A stretch of 64,000 bases of DNA from contig CM043942.1 in NCBI GenBank assembly GCA_014529385.2, forward strand, positions 7,191,001 to 7,255,000, given 5' to 3'. This document shows positions 35,717 through 48,360 of the stretch, piece by piece. A program made the translations under genes and the position numbers. The notes below the pieces were generated by a model, which ran no database searches, had not been told where the DNA came from, and saw only the letters and a list, made by a program, of their open reading frames with translations. Numbering within the stretch: position 1 is the first letter of the stretch; the number at the start of each line of letters is the position of its first letter. The DNA is from Adiantum capillus-veneris. Lineage: Eukaryota > Streptophyta > Polypodiopsida > Polypodiales > Pteridaceae.

Positions 35717-36177
35717 GGAAAACATTTAAAAAATCTTAAGAACATCATGAATACATCTAAACACAAGAGTATAGCTCTAGACTTTTGAGCATAAAAGCTT
35801 GAATCTCAAGGCTAGCCTACTCTCCTACAATGCATAACTACACATAAGAGTTTCGTTATGTAGGATTAGACCTTGAGCTCTTATACAATCTACATAATTT
35901 GAGCTCAATCTACCATACTCTATACAAAGTGGATATCCAAATGAGTGCAAAAGCATATACATCAATGGAAAAATGAATGTGTGTCATCCTTCCTTGGTTG
36001 CAAGTTTTAGCATATGCCAACATACACACCCTCCTAATAATGCATGTTCAAAAATTGATTTGAAGCAAATTGGACCAAAATTGTCAGCATTTTAGCCTAA
36101 AGGACATTTCAAAGCAAATTCTAACAAATATGCTAACTTTGCACTCTATTCACTGAACAGGAGCCATGCAAGCTGTG
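35717..36177. other. No recognisable gene; upstream of the coiled-coil ORF
   Basis: AT-rich sequence. At its right end TTCACTGAACAG just before the coding-like stretch resembles a splice acceptor, which would fit expression of the downstream ORF from a spliced RNA. No donor could be assigned. Confidence 0.35.
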
Positions 36178-39100
36178 GAGAGGGCCAAGAAGAAGCTCAA
36201 CCAAAAAAGAAACTACAGGAACTGCCCGCTTATCAACTAGAACCTGAGTCAGTCAAAGCAGCCAAGGCATCATACCTCTCCAGAGAACAGTTAGAAGAAC
36301 ATCACACTACAGTCTTCAATGATAGGTTCAAGAGTGAAGTGGGGCATCAGGTGGAGTTGCAACTCCTACCCAAGGAAGTCTATGATGTAGCTGCCAAACC
36401 AGAAACCAAAGAAGCTAACCGCAGGATGGGACTCAAGGATTTCTACGAACAAGCGCCTTGTGGAGTGGATTTTCAGAAAGCTTTACGAGCTTCTATCCAT
36501 AATTAAAGAAGATGAAACCGTACAGATATCCCACACCCAAGGGAACAAGGTCAAAGTGGTCATCACTAAACAGATAGTGGTAGAGGCACTCAGACTGCCC
36601 ACCCACAAAAGGAATGACCATGAGAGCAAGGGACAGGAAAACAGCCTGAACATTTATCGAAGAGACAATCGTGGCTACGTTTGCCGATTTAATTCACAAA
36701 TAAGTGGAAGAGCCAGCCCGTTTGTACCACCATCACTTCCATTTTCTGGCAAAAAGGCCACCAAGGTACACTACGCCAAATCACGCCATGGCCACTATAT
36801 TCACTCAAGTTCTCAAGTCAACAACAAGGCAACCAGTGGACCATGTGCAGTATGTCCTGACTACTTTGAAGGGCACCAAGAAGGAAGGCAAAATCACTTA
36901 CTTAGGTGCACCAGAGGTCTTGATGAGAATAGCATACCATGCCATTGGCATGGCCGACAATCTAGCGCCTGCTCCTGACCAAAACACTTGGATATTGGCA
37001 GCACAACCTTCTCCAAGAGCTACAAGGTCAGGAAAGAGATCATATAAATCCGATGAAGAATCAGCTGATAGCTCGCTGGAAAGGCACATCAACGAGAACT
37101 CTGACAACAAGGAAAAGAGAGCTCGTAGACAAGAACTGAAAAGAAAAGTGGTGGCCGCACACCAGGAAGAGCCAGCCCAAAAACAAGCATGTTTTGAAAG
37201 AGAGAAACAGGCCTACCAGTGCAGTAGACAAGCACAAGGGAAGGACCCAGAGAAATGGGTACCGGCTGGACTTAAAGGCCTTAGAACAAAGCATTACACA
37301 AGAAAAGAGGCCGACGATCCGACATAAAGATTGGAAAGAATGTACCAAGAAGCCAAAGCCCTCAAGCTGAAGGAGGCAGAAGAAGCGGCTAAGAAAACCA
37401 AGGAGGCAGAAGAACAAAGACAAGTCGAGGAGACGGCTAGAGTAGAAGCCCAAGAACAAAGCTACGGATCTCCCAGACCAACCTCACCACCTACCGAACA
37501 ACAAGAACACCACCATCACCTGCGGACAAAGACACCAATGAAGAAGCGGAGCCAGAGAAAACCAATGAATCTGAATCCAACAAAGAAATAGAATCTGCAC
37601 AAGAGGCGGACCAGCAAGAGAAAGAGAAAGATAAAGAAGCAGAGCCAGAAAAAGAGGCTACCACTGCACAAGAGAAAGAACCCGAACCAGAGAAGGAAGT
37701 AAGTCCAGCACTAGAAGAGACAACAAGATCTGAGCCAGAACCCTCTACTACATCCCAACAAGAGAAGGATGAAGCACCCTCTACTTCTAGTCAGCCAGAA
37801 ACTGCCGAGACAAGAAGACCACAGGATGATGAAGCAAAAGACCAACCCTCTACCTCCACACAAGAACAACTAGCAGCTACGACGCAACAAAAAGATACAA
37901 ATGAGGCTGCAGGCACATCTCAGCTGGCACGACAAGAGGAGTGGTAGTCAAACAACGGGGTAATAGTACAAGTCAATGAATATGCATGGCAGATGCAAGA
38001 AGTGACGGAGAGACTCCGTTCAGTAGCACTAAGCCGCAGCACAAAGGCCAAAGAGCTTGAGATGGTGATTGACGCTCTTCAAGGAGAGTTAGAAGACAGG
38101 ATGACTATCATCACCGATCTTCAAAGGCAGGTGCAGGAGATGAAGGCAGAAGCTGAACAGCACCAGCTAGCTAGAGATAGGAAACAAAAGAAATGGAGGA
38201 ATTAGGTGAATTGCTCACCAAATTATCCAATGCCTATAGAGCAAAAGACGAGCAGTTCACAGAAGTTACGAATGAACTTCTTACAACATCTCTGTCAGCT
38301 CAAAAAAGTCAGGTGCAATTAGATGTTGCCAATGCTTCTCTGCAGTACTCTTTACAATAGATCAATGATTAGGCAATTTTCTTACGGCAAATAAGAGAAA
38401 ATCCAGCCGTGGCCTCGATCAAAGGAACTGACAAAGTGTACGAGGCACTAGAGAAGAAATATAAAGATCTTGAGTTGGAATTAAAGTTGGAACAATCACA
38501 GCATAGGGACCTGACACTGATGCGGGTTCAGAGAGAAGAGGAGCTCCTAAAGGAAATAGCAAAACTCAAGCGAGTTAACCAACTCCTCAGAGATGGGAAA
38601 CTAGACACGCAGGAAGAGGCAGGCACTTCAGAGCCGCCATAGATAGACATACCCTCGGTCTCATTTGCTGAGTTTAAGACACAATCCACAGCAGAGCCGA
38701 GTGGTGATGAGGATTTTCAGATAAATATCATAGATGCAGACACAGTGCCAAGGGTCCAAATGTCAAGATTTGAAGAAGATGCACTGAAAGAGAAGATCAC
38801 CCAGGAGGTGGATGAGCAGTGGAAAGTTGCAATGGATTGGGATTTGAGAGTTTTACACTCTGCCAACGTCACTCAACTCACTCCCAATCAGATCAATGCG
38901 CAATGGCATCATCAATTCTTGCCATATCCTCTCATCAAAGTGGAATTAGTACAAGTGAAAGAGAGGCTGTACAAAGATATGCAAGAAGATGGCGCAAATA
39001 AAGACCACCCAAAGTGGAGGTTAAGCTGGCTGAACAAGAATCCGAGATACTTGATTCTGTTCACAAGAGAACCTGTAGCCCTTCAAAGAGATCCAACCAT

Positions 39101-39705
39101 CTGTCCTGTACCCAGAGTAAGGACATGGCAAGAGCATGAAGCATTGACAAAGAAGAGGCCAACTCGGCTTAACTATCTTAGGCTGCCAGCTCCAGAGAGA
39201 GGACAAGCGGTAGAGAAATACATGGTGAAAATCCTTCTTTCTTCAAGAGTCTACCAGATCTCTCTTGCGCCATGTTATATAAGATCTGCAGGATGTTTCT
39301 CACATGCATCCAAGTTTTTAATGAGCCTGAGCAAACAGGAGCCCCCTGGATATCATTTTTAGAAGGTAACAAAGGCTTATGCTACGATCTGAGTGGGCAA
39401 CCTTCGGAAGAAGTGCTTTATGGCTTCTCTGCCAGATGTATGTTCTTGCCATCGAATAATATGTTGGCATTTGAAGAAGCCTTCTACACTGGATTCTTCA
39501 CCCGGCGAACGAAGATATTTGCACCGGTGATCAGCAACCTTACATGCAGGTTTGTAGGCTACTCAACGGTGGAGCTGAAGAATAAAGTGACAATGCAATT
39601 TCTGAAAGTGCCCGACAAAGAAAGAAGAAGCAGATACCAGAAGGCACTGGGCGCTTAAAGACCGCCTCGCCAGCCATCAACCCGAAGACTATTTCAAACC
39701 ATAAA
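36178..39705 (+). pseudogene. Coiled-coil ORF (additional ORF) of an LTR retroelement, broken
   Basis: A chain of frames encodes one former protein of about 1,150 residues. The N-terminal part has KASYLSREQLEEHHTTVFN and WIFRKLYELLSIIKEDETVQ, with VVITKQIVVEALRLP resembling the N-terminal domain of some plant retrotransposon or transposon proteins. A Glu/Lys/Pro-rich middle follows (about 37.4-37.9 kb). Then come coiled coils (VIDALQGELEDRMTIITDLQ) and a C-terminal domain with CFLP-like MFLPSNNMLAFEEAFYTGFF. The C-terminal domain recurs at 63.3-64.0 kb. A polypurine tract and LTR follow at once, so it is the 3' part of an element. Function unknown. Confidence 0.6.
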
Positions 39706-39727
39706 GCTGTGTCAAGGGATGACACAG

Positions 39728-39743
39728 GTGAGGAGGAGGGGAA
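39728..39743 (+). other. Polypurine tract
   Basis: GTGAGGAGGAGGGGAA lies directly before an LTR start (TGTTAG at 39744). The homologous minus-strand copy at 63291 has the same purine-rich arrangement. Such tracts prime plus-strand DNA synthesis. Confidence 0.75.
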
Positions 39744-40664
39744 TGTTAGGAGCAAGCTAAGGCGGACACAATTTTTTGGAGTTCTCTTTGTAAAACATTT
39801 ATTATTTTGATGAATTGGGAATATTGTAACTGCTATTTTCTCGGATAAACTCTGTAATTAATGATCTAGAGCTACAAGCTTCTAGATTGTATCAGCCAGT
39901 CATTACCTAGCTTTGGTAGAACTCCAGATTATTAGTTTTGACCACCCAAAAACCTTGGCTAAGGTATAAAGGCCAAATTTTGTAAGTTTTTTATAAGTTT
40001 TGGATAAGAAATACACCATGTGAGCTAATGGCGCTCACTTCTCTCCTTCTCACGCTTCCTACTCCCTCTCCGGTTGTCACATTGCGATTGTGTTTGTTGC
40101 ATTGCAACCGCAGGTAAGAGCTCTATGCATTGATGTAAGCAGTTTACAATATTTCGTAGCTTTTGGTGTGGCCGACCCATGGCCTAATTTCATCATAAGT
40201 AGGAATTTACACTTTCAAATAAAAAACTAAGCATAGGCGGGGTATTGGGGCATCATTGCTAAGCATTTAGATGCATTCTGGGTCGAAAACAACTAGGTCA
40301 AAAATCCACTGCTGTTAATAATCACAATTTTGGAACTTGACCTAAAGTGGGGTTTGAGCCATAAGCATGTGTGCTTAGGTCTTATAAACTTGTCCTAAAA
40401 GTTTCGTCACGTTTGGATGTCATTTGATGCTGTAATGGATGTGATTTGTTTGCCGATGAGCGATTGGCTTTTGGTGATTTCAGTCACTTGAGTGTGGCTT
40501 GAGTTAGATGCGAGTTGTTAGTTTTTTTCCGAGAGATTGACAACCTCTTGTAGCCTCTATGCACTAGTCGAGTAAGCTTCGTCCCATGGTTTGACAAATT
40601 AGTCATGGTTTCTCGCTAATACTGTAGTAAGATAGGATGGTGAGGTTAGACATGCGTCCCACAA
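39744..40664 (+). repeat. LTR (at least 921 bp) of the coiled-coil ORF element
   Basis: It starts TGTTAGGAGCAAGC after the polypurine tract and matches the minus-strand sequence 62368-63290 over its whole length. Shared blocks include GGTATAAA (TATA box, about 39964), CTACTCCCTCTCCGGTTGTC and TAAGCATAGGCGGGGTATTGG. The match ends at 40664 only because the other copy is truncated there, so the true end is unknown. It contains one TTAATAATCACAATTTTGG motif related to the palindromes at 41-42 kb. Confidence 0.75.
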
Positions 40665-42530
40665 ACTTCCTCTAGGATAATCTAGAGTCATAACTTTCTT
40701 TTTAAAACCGCATAGCTTAAGATCGTCGTCTTTTGTTGTGTAGAGGTAGCTTGGAAGTGGGATGTACTTGCTAAGTACCTTTTAGGATTGAAGGATTAAA
40801 TTAGGATTTTGAGAATGATTGATAAACGAAACAAGTCTTAAGATCAAGGCTCAAAAAACCATAAAAAACAAAAAAACAAGTGTTTGTGGACACTTTCCAC
40901 AACCCCATTACAGTAGAACCTAAAAGTAGGGTAAGTAGAATCCGAGGTGGAATCTCAGAACAGTGCTCTATCCAAAAGAATCATCGTGAATTGTTTATGT
41001 GAATTAGCAAAGCTTCAAGTCTACGCTAGAAATAGCACCAAAAGACTGTCAACCACTGAATTCGACGGGAGAGTATGCTTTAAAAGTTGTATGAACCAGT
41101 GGGTAAGCTTAAGACGCATTGAGGTAAAAATTTCAAGAGTTTGCAAAAACTCAAATTATTTACTTTTTCTTGACATTTTAGGCCAAATTAAGTTTTGACT
41201 TGACTTAGAGACTTAAAATAGTTCATGAAAAGACTGTCCAGTGAAAAAGTTGAAAAATGTGCTCATTTTAGGCCTAAAGTAAATAATGGCAATTATTTAC
41301 TTTCAGCTAAAAAATGACCAAGGTTGATACCAGAGACTTTATGCATGTGGACAAACATCTTTTGTAAAGGCCCATAGAATTTGGATCACCAAACTGACCA
41401 AAAACTTGGTAAAAACTAAATTCTGTACTAACTCTCGAGAACTTGAGTGTAAATTGGGAAAATTTTGTTCAAACTCAGTGAAACTTGACTCATAGGCTTA
41501 TATTGATGTGATAAACAAGTGTACATGCTCAGTTGACCAAAAAGATGCAAAATTTGTCAGAAGTAAATAATCGTGACTATTTACTTTTGTCTCATTTTTA
41601 AACTTTTTTTTACCAGACCAGCATACCACTAGTTTAAGCATGTTATATTAAGCCCACAAATCAAATTTGTGAGATTTGGATCATTGGATTGAAAATTGGG
41701 GCCAAATTTGCAAGTCTGCAGACACAAAACTGTTGCCCATTTGAACAGGAATTTTCCAAACTTGATGAAACTTGGCTAGGGACCTTAAGTTGAGCTGCTT
41801 AACCATTCTGTGTCAAGATTGTGACAAAAACTTGCAAAAAAATAGCAGGAGGAAATAATCGCGATTATTTACATCTGCTACAAAACTAGACATTTTTGCA
41901 CATTTGAGTATACCACGAGGTCAAACATATCAAGTAGACCACACAAATCAATTTTGGTGAAATTTGAATCACAAAAGTGAGATTTAAGACACATTCTTGA
42001 AAACTGAGTCTACGGACATGAAACAATGGATAACTTGAACAAATTTTGTTCAAACTTGGTGAAACTTGTCCAGAGACCTTAACAAGTTGCAACTTGGTAA
42101 AGCGATCCAAAAAGTGTAAAAATTTGAGAAAAGTAAATATCACAATTATTTGCTTCTGATACACAGAGACACCATTTTGAACTTTTGAACTTGTAAAGTG
42201 TGAGACCAACATAACACAAGGCCACCAGGCAATTTTGGGTTCAATTGGGTCCAAATTAGTACATGCTCACTCAGTTTCCAGGTTGCAGATTAGTCCTTTG
42301 GATTTCTGCAAAAGTAGAATCTGAAAGTCTCAATTGCTGACTCACTTAGCTCAAATTGAAGAGATACATATAGACCAGTCACAATAGTAAACAGAAATTG
42401 TATAGTCTTTGTGAAAGAATAGCTAACTTGATTAAAAATGATACAGGAATCAGGTTGCAGACAAGAAATTGAAAGCTTGATACAAGTTGCAATCAAGTCA
42501 AGTGGAAGCAATTGATAACAAGTCAATCTG
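40665..42530 (+). other. Leader of gypsy copy C with periodic palindromes
   Basis: The AT-rich sequence before gag carries AAATAATCGCGATTATTTAC-type palindromes starting at 41281, 41565, 41853 and 42135 (intervals 284, 288 and 282 bp). Surrounding words such as ACTTGGTGAAACTTG and TTTGAATCA recur with the same period, so these are diverged tandem repeats. The layout parallels the leader of copy B. I could not find a PBS, so whether the LTR at 39744 belongs to this element is uncertain. Confidence 0.7.
41281..42153. repeat. Palindrome-bearing repeat array, four units
   Basis: Four palindromes of the form AAATAAT-N4-ATTATTT, with cores GGCA, CGTG (imperfect), CGCG and a shortened ATCACA variant, sit 282-288 bp apart. 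The third is a near-perfect 17-base palindrome. Confidence 0.8.
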
Positions 42531-45500
42531 ATGGTAAGTACTCTATCTAGGGCTTTACAAGTTTATATGAGCCTTAGATCTGGTCGTATACTAGCAAATC
42601 AAGGCATATTTGGAGAGACCGCCAGTAGAGTATCCACCAAAGAGAGTGTGAATCAAGGCAATCACTTGGACACTATCTTTGAAGAACTCTCAGATACTTT
42701 TTCAAAATCAACATCTGAAATGTCTTCCTATTCAATCATTCAGAAACTGGAACGACAGTGCGATATAAGCACATACTCTCCTTTTATAAGACTAATCGCC
42801 ATGGAGCTCAGGTTTACCTGGATCCTAATGAAGGGTATGCTATTCACATTGATGACCATGACATAGAGTTTGAAGAGGAAATCAGGGCAAACAAACAAGG
42901 AAAAATGTACATGGATAAAAATGAAACTTAGTATTTACAAGTTGAAAACCCTGACGTGATAGACAAATGGGGGTTATAAGTAAATACCATAATTCCAGAT
43001 ATGGCAACAAAGGAAGGACCACCGACTTTAGAATTTGAGGGATATGATCAAGTTGATTTGAAGCCTTTGAAACGGCTTAGTACGGATAATCCTAGGATCG
43101 GAGTCTATTGTTGGGAGGATAGAAACATCAAAGATCTTCTATGGACTTCTCATGCCAAATCAGGACAGTTAACACCCATGAAGATCATCTATATCTTTAA
43201 AATCAAAGACAAGGGTTTGGCAGATCTACCAACCTACCTGTTTAGGGATAGTTATGACAATAACTTTGTTATGATGACTCCTGAGGAGGTGGAACAAACC
43301 AATTACCAAGGGTAATCCATAAGGGATTGGATTTTGGGCCAAGGACCAGAAACTATTCCAAGAGATGAACTCCACGAAAGATCTTTTGAGAGTAATTTAA
43401 AAAAAATAGAAACCACCTCATCACGAAGAAAATCGGGTGACACTAAAGCCAGTCTAGGGCTATACATGAGTCACTATTTTCAACAGATTGGTTTGAAGGA
43501 CTCGGAACAGGACCAACTGCTAGGAGATCGGGAATTAACCCAAATAGATGTGTCAGACCAGCTGAATTTCAGAAATGGGTCAAAAAATACAGTGGATCTG
43601 GGGATCCATATGACCACTTAGCAAGCTTTAAACAAGTATTAAGAGCAGAATGCATATTTGATTTCCATACTCAGTTTGAGGGATTTGAAATGACATTAGA
43701 AGGGAAAGCACTAACATGGTTCCAAAAAATTCCACCAAGGTCAATCATGGACTTAAATACATTAGCTCAAGAATGTTTAGCTCCATGTTACAAAACGCGG
43801 ATCAAACATAATACGGCAGCTCAAATTCATAGCTTCAAACAAAAACAAGGTGAGTCTCTTAGGGATTGTGTAGCTAGAATGAAGCAATACATTGCAAGAT
43901 CGCAGAGCTAGAAATACCTGCACAAGAAAGATTAGTATCATTGTTTCTAGAGGGACTGCTAAACAAGGAACTTCATGCTATACTGTATAGCAAGAAGCAT
44001 ATGACCCTAGAGGAGTGTGTGTCAGATGCTATTGACTTTAGGAGACAATTGTGATATTTTCAATGAAGAAGATGTCCCTAAGGATAACCACATTGAGAAA
44101 ACAACATCCACAAAACCAGCACAAGTGGAAACGACTATTGCAGCTCCGCTTACATCCATAGAAGACATGCTCAAAAGGATGAATGACATGAAAAAAGCAC
44201 CTATGAGGGGACCAGGGCAAGGGATACCTCAACATGGACAACCAATTAGGCCGTAGAAATGGTGTGCAATCGAGAGTAAATGGACCAACCATGCGACAAA
44301 TGAGTGCTATTATCGACCATAGTATGATGGGAATGTTCAATATGTGCCTATGAGGCCACAAGTACAACCCATGTACATATATCAGCCTAATATGGCCCCA
44401 GCTCATGGCCCCATCTCAAAGACCACCGATGGGTATGGAAGGACCTCAACCCGTGTTGGGTCAACAACTTCCATATCCTCGACATAATGTAGTGCCTGTA
44501 AAGTACATGCATTCAGAGGGAGTCATAGATGAACAAGCACTAGTTCCTGTTACACCCTATGCTGAGCCTAGTCCATCTACGATTATGGTAGAAGGAGATT
44601 GGTATAATTCACATCCACCACCAATGGAAGAACATGTGACATATACTACACCAGAGCTTGCACTGATGTACTATGTAGCTAATCAAGGTGTTAGACCTCC
44701 GATGGTAAGACCCATGATTAAGCCAAGAACTGGGAACTGTCATAACTATGGTGCACATGATCATTGGAAAAATGAATGACTGGAGCTGACAAGAACCTAA
44801 AGCCAGTTGAAGCTTATTGCACACAATGTTGCAAAAAGGGAGGACACTTCCCTGAAGATTTTCCAAAAACTCCTTTAAACAAGGGTAAAACAATAGTGAA
44901 CGTAGTTCAAGTGATACCTAGTAGCTTATCTGAGAGTGAACTGATTGTTTCGATCAAGGTAATCACCAGAGCCTAGGCTAAGAAAAAGAAACACAACTCC
45001 TTTGATGATTCGGAGAATACTAAAATTTCCTCTCAAAAGACCAAGAGAAGCAGAAGCCAAAGGTGTGAGATGAAAAAACAAAAACAAAGGGTTGAAATCG
45101 AGGAGAAAGCCAAGAAACTATTCCAGGAAAAAGTGAAAGAAATTGGAAGTGAAATCAAGGAAACCACCGTAAAATCAGGAGGATCAAATTTGGTAGACAA
45201 AATTTTTGAGCCAATTAATGCAGCCTTGGAATCTTACCAAGCGGGACTTAAAGTAGGCCAAAACACAAAAAACAGATAGAAAAACTATCCTTCTCCAGAC
45301 ATGGAAGTAGCTAAGCTTGAAGCTTATCAAAATTTGGTAAGAATTACTCAAGAGATGCTGGAAAAACAAAAACCCCAATCTAGAGAGTGGCAAAACCTGA
45401 GGAGCTTGTGGTAGGAACCAATAAAGAGAAATCCAAACTGGTGGTAGAACCCCGCCTTGAAACAAAAGAGCCAGAATTCATAGTATCTGACAATGAAGAT

Positions 45501-45660
45501 GCTTTAGATGGAATTCCTTTCGTAGAAGAAGACTAGCCAGGACACTTATGAAAGTTAGAGAGATTAATGATGGGAGCCTAACTTTGAAGTCAACTCCTAT
45601 AGAGGAAGATTGGTTAGACAATCTACCTCCTGATACAGGCATGTATGTACAATCCTTGTA
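42531..45660 (+). pseudogene. gag region and linker (copy C)
   Basis: Successive plus frames match Gag of copy B: MSLRSGRILANQGIFGE at the start, KRLSTDNPRIGVYCWEDRN, then a capsid-like part with FEMTLEGKALTWFQKIPPRS and HSFKQKQGESLRDCVARMKQ (a retrotransposon gag hallmark). Pro/Met-rich sequence follows, then decayed zinc knuckles near 44738-44862 (CHNYGAHDHW and CTQCCKKGGHFPEDF, last Cys lost) and a basic linker (AALESYQAGLKVGQNTKN). Numerous frameshifts and stops interrupt it. Confidence 0.85.
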
Positions 45661-45908
45661 TGGCAATTGAGGTTCTGAAGCTTCAAGAATGTCTAAACCA
45701 TTGACTTTGAAAACATTACCCTCTTACTTGGGAGATAATGAAGGTGAATCCATAGTGTGTAAAACCACTTAGATAAAGAGAGTGAAACAGACCCTAGAAG
45801 TAGACGACATCCATTCAATCATGTCTACACCCATTCAATGCACTCTTACTTTAGGAGAACTTTAAAAAATCAGACCTATGAAATGATCTAGAGAAAACTC
45901 TAGAGAAA

Positions 45909-46330
45909 GTGGTGATAACAAGGCTGACCGCAAAAAAAATGAGAAAATTGAATCACGAAATGGACAACAAAGAGATTAGATCCGTTCCAATGAGCAAAGT
46001 TGGAGAATACTATGAAGGGGAAGAAGGAAACACAACCCTTCTAGTGAGATATAATGATATAGAAACCATGGCAATACTGGATAGTGGGGGTAGGGATAGC
46101 CATAGCCACGAAAGCAGTATGGGAATCATGGGGACAACCAATCATTAGACAAACTCAAATGAAATTGCAATTGGTTGATGGACACATCGAAAGACCCTTA
46201 GGACTGCTTGAAAAAGTGATAGTTAATTCCTGTGGATTGATTATCAATACCCTTTTGCAATAGTGGACTTTGGAAAGAAACTCAATTATGAAATCATCTT
46301 GGGAAGGTTTTTCATGTGACAAGTACAACT
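45909..46330 (+). pseudogene. Aspartic protease (copy C, frameshifted at the active site)
   Basis: The frame at 45909-46148 has SKVGEYYEGEEGNTTLLVRY and MAILDSG, the active site. Immediately after it a run of five G at about 46085 carries what looks like one extra base: the downstream residues (GIAIATKAV and so on) are found in the next frame. The sequence then continues to LGRFF-like and DWGNNYLYLKQ segments. It lies upstream of the same extra domain as in copy B. Confidence 0.85.
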
Positions 46331-46740
46331 CATTCAGGATTGGGGAAACAATTATCTGTACTTGAAGCAAGTGGGATCAATAACAAGGGTTAATCTAAAA
46401 GATCACACTTATAGAGATGTCATGAAAACACCCATTCAAGAATTCAATTTAGTCTCTTTGGCTGCAACTAGGGTTCCATCTTGGTTGAATAAAGACACAC
46501 CTATTCGGATGTGCGGAGCCTCAAAAACCGAGAGCTTAATGTATCTTAGAAAGGGATTGCTAGATGAAGCCTATGTACCTGAACCTTTTTCAGAGCAGTT
46601 GTTTGAGACATTTGAGTGGACTCAAATTTTGGCAACGATGGATGTATGCATAAATACGTCTATGCTACTCAATTTTGCAATGAGGACGGCTATGACAAAA
46701 TTCCCATCCAAATGATCTCAACCCTTCACATTGAAGAAGA
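46331..46740 (+). pseudogene. Conserved extra domain between protease and RT (copy C)
   Basis: The frame at 46362-46715 reads RVNLKDHTYRDVMKTPIQEF, VPSWLNKDTPIRMCGASKTE and FEWTQILATMDVC. These match the copy B frame at 8745-9509 in order and spacing. A frameshift then leads to FCNEDGYDKIP-like sequence, also matched in copy B. No known domain. It is shorter here because the acidic tail is in broken frames. Confidence 0.7.
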
Positions 46741-47917
46741 AATTTAAGAATCCAAGGACTTGATGAAAGATTAACAAGTCTTTTCAGACCTCTACTATGA
46801 TGCAACAAATGAGCTAGAAGAACATTTAGCTATCTCAAATGATTTCGGGTCAGAAAAAGAATATGTGAGAGCTAAACTTCTCATAAAAGGAGGGGATGAA
46901 AAGTTTTTTGACTTTCCAAACCAGAAACTGAGAAGAGAGAAATGGTATAGAAGAAAAACAGACACGAGAAACTTAAAATCTAGACCTATGCCATCAGCCT
47001 CTAGTAGAACACAATTTCTGATGTAGATAGATGCACATGATTGTGTCAAGGACAAAATCACTGGTAGATATTCTTTAACCAAAAAGCAAGAAATATCAAA
47101 ACATTGAGAAAAATGAGAAAGGAAACTCAAGCAAAACCTAAATACTAGGACAAGGATTCAACCATGACACGAGTTGATCGAAGAAAGAAGTATCAAGAGT
47201 TGAAGAAAGCTCTAAACGAGATATATACAACTGAAATGGAAACCACTGAGGAGGAAGGTAAAGATGTAATGAGTGTTCCATCCCATTACAAGAAATATAC
47301 TCTCCAAGACCAAAAAATCATAGTTGAACAACCTATTAGGGAACTACGAAAACAAGGCGAGTCCTACAAAGGACCTGAAAACGCAAAAAAGATAGATCTG
47401 ACCAAACCGGGAGAAGAGCCTAGACCTACCTACATTGCAAACAATTTGACGGAAGAAGGAGAGGAGATTTTGTTAAGCATACTGAAAGAATATCGAGATA
47501 TCTTTGCTTGGTCTTATAACGATCTCAAGGGTGTTGATCCAGAAATCTGTCAGCATACCATATCGATGAGAGATGATGCAAAACCAAGCAGACAAAGGCC
47601 ATACACTTATAATGAGACATTTGCCAAGAAGATCAAAGAAGAGATAGAAAAGGTAAAGGAAGCCGAATTCATTTATTAAATCGACACACAGATTGGATGT
47701 CTCCAATTGTGGTAGTACCCAAGAAAAATAGAAAATTACGGGTGTGTGTCAATCTCAAGAAAGTGAATGCAACTACCATTAGAGACAAATTTTCTCTTCC
47801 AATCACTGAACATGTTTTAGAACAAGTTGTAGAGAAAGAAGCTTACAGATTTTTAGATGGCTTTTTGGGATACAATCAACTTTTGGTTGACCCCAAAGAT
47901 CAGCATAAAACTGCTTT
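46741..47917 (+). pseudogene. Reverse transcriptase, N-terminal half (copy C)
   Basis: The frame at 47164-47679 has KKYQELKKALNEIYTTEMET, FAWSYNDLKGVDPEICQHTI and DAKPSRQRPYTYNETFAKKI. After one shift 47697 onwards reads SPIVVVPKKNRKLRVCVNLK and YRFLDGFLGYNQLLVDPKDQ. The domain is interrupted at 47917 by a CACTA transposon and resumes at 53906 in the same frame. This order shows that the transposon landed inside an existing retroelement. Confidence 0.92.
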
Positions 47918-48130
47918 CACTACAAGAGGTCACTTGAATTCCGACGCCACATTACCGGCGTCACTGGCGGGCGTCGGTTTATGTGTGTGTACTTATGGAG
48001 GGAGCTAAGTTTTTTTAAAAAAATTGATTTTCAAATTTCTGACGCCTCCTCCGGTGTCTATTCCGACGACAACACGAATTCGCATACCGACGCTTGGTCC
48101 GACAGCTGTACTGATGGCACCTGCAAAAAT
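47918..48130. repeat. CACTA left terminal and subterminal repeats
   Basis: The TIR is followed by TCCGACGCC, ACCGGCGTC, GGGCGTCGG, TGACGCC, TCCGACGAC and ACCGACGC within about 170 bp. In known CACTA elements such subterminal motifs bind the TNPA-type protein. Confidence 0.8.
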
Positions 48131-48259
48131 CAAAACCATGGGCTTTCTCTGCGCATTTCTCTTGTTCTTGCACATTTTCTCAAGCTCTCCTCTTCTCCAT
48201 CTCTCACAGATCTGCTGCGATACAAGTCGTCGGAGGTGCTAATCTTGCTTGTGGGTTAG

Positions 48260-48360
48260 CGCATAACATTAAGGTAAGATTGTTTTCATGTTTACTTGTA
48301 GATTTAGGGTTTAGGGTTTAACTTTGTGTTTGTGTGTGGGTTTTTGCAGTTTCCAAGACT
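48260..48360 (+). other. Candidate 5' intron and telomere-like dimer in CACTA element
   Basis: AAGGTAAGATTG at about 48271 and TTTTTGCAG before TTTCCAAGAC near 48350 look like a plant splice donor and acceptor. Between them GATTTAGGGTTTAGGGTTT contains two telomere-type TTTAGGG units. A transcript leader for the transposase could begin here; this is inference. Confidence 0.35.

Noticed and set aside
39744-42530. Calling 39744-55725 one element with the 39.7-kb LTR as its 5' LTR
   Set aside because: The order LTR, palindrome leader, gag is suggestive, and the LTR contains one related motif. However, no PBS is visible near 40.7-41.0 kb, and the PPT and coding region before the LTR show it is also a 3' LTR. 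Left open.
48301-48320. Interstitial telomere repeat
   Set aside because: Only two TTTAGGG units. The GGTTA-rich arrays nearby have a different, degenerate unit, so there is no telomere signature.
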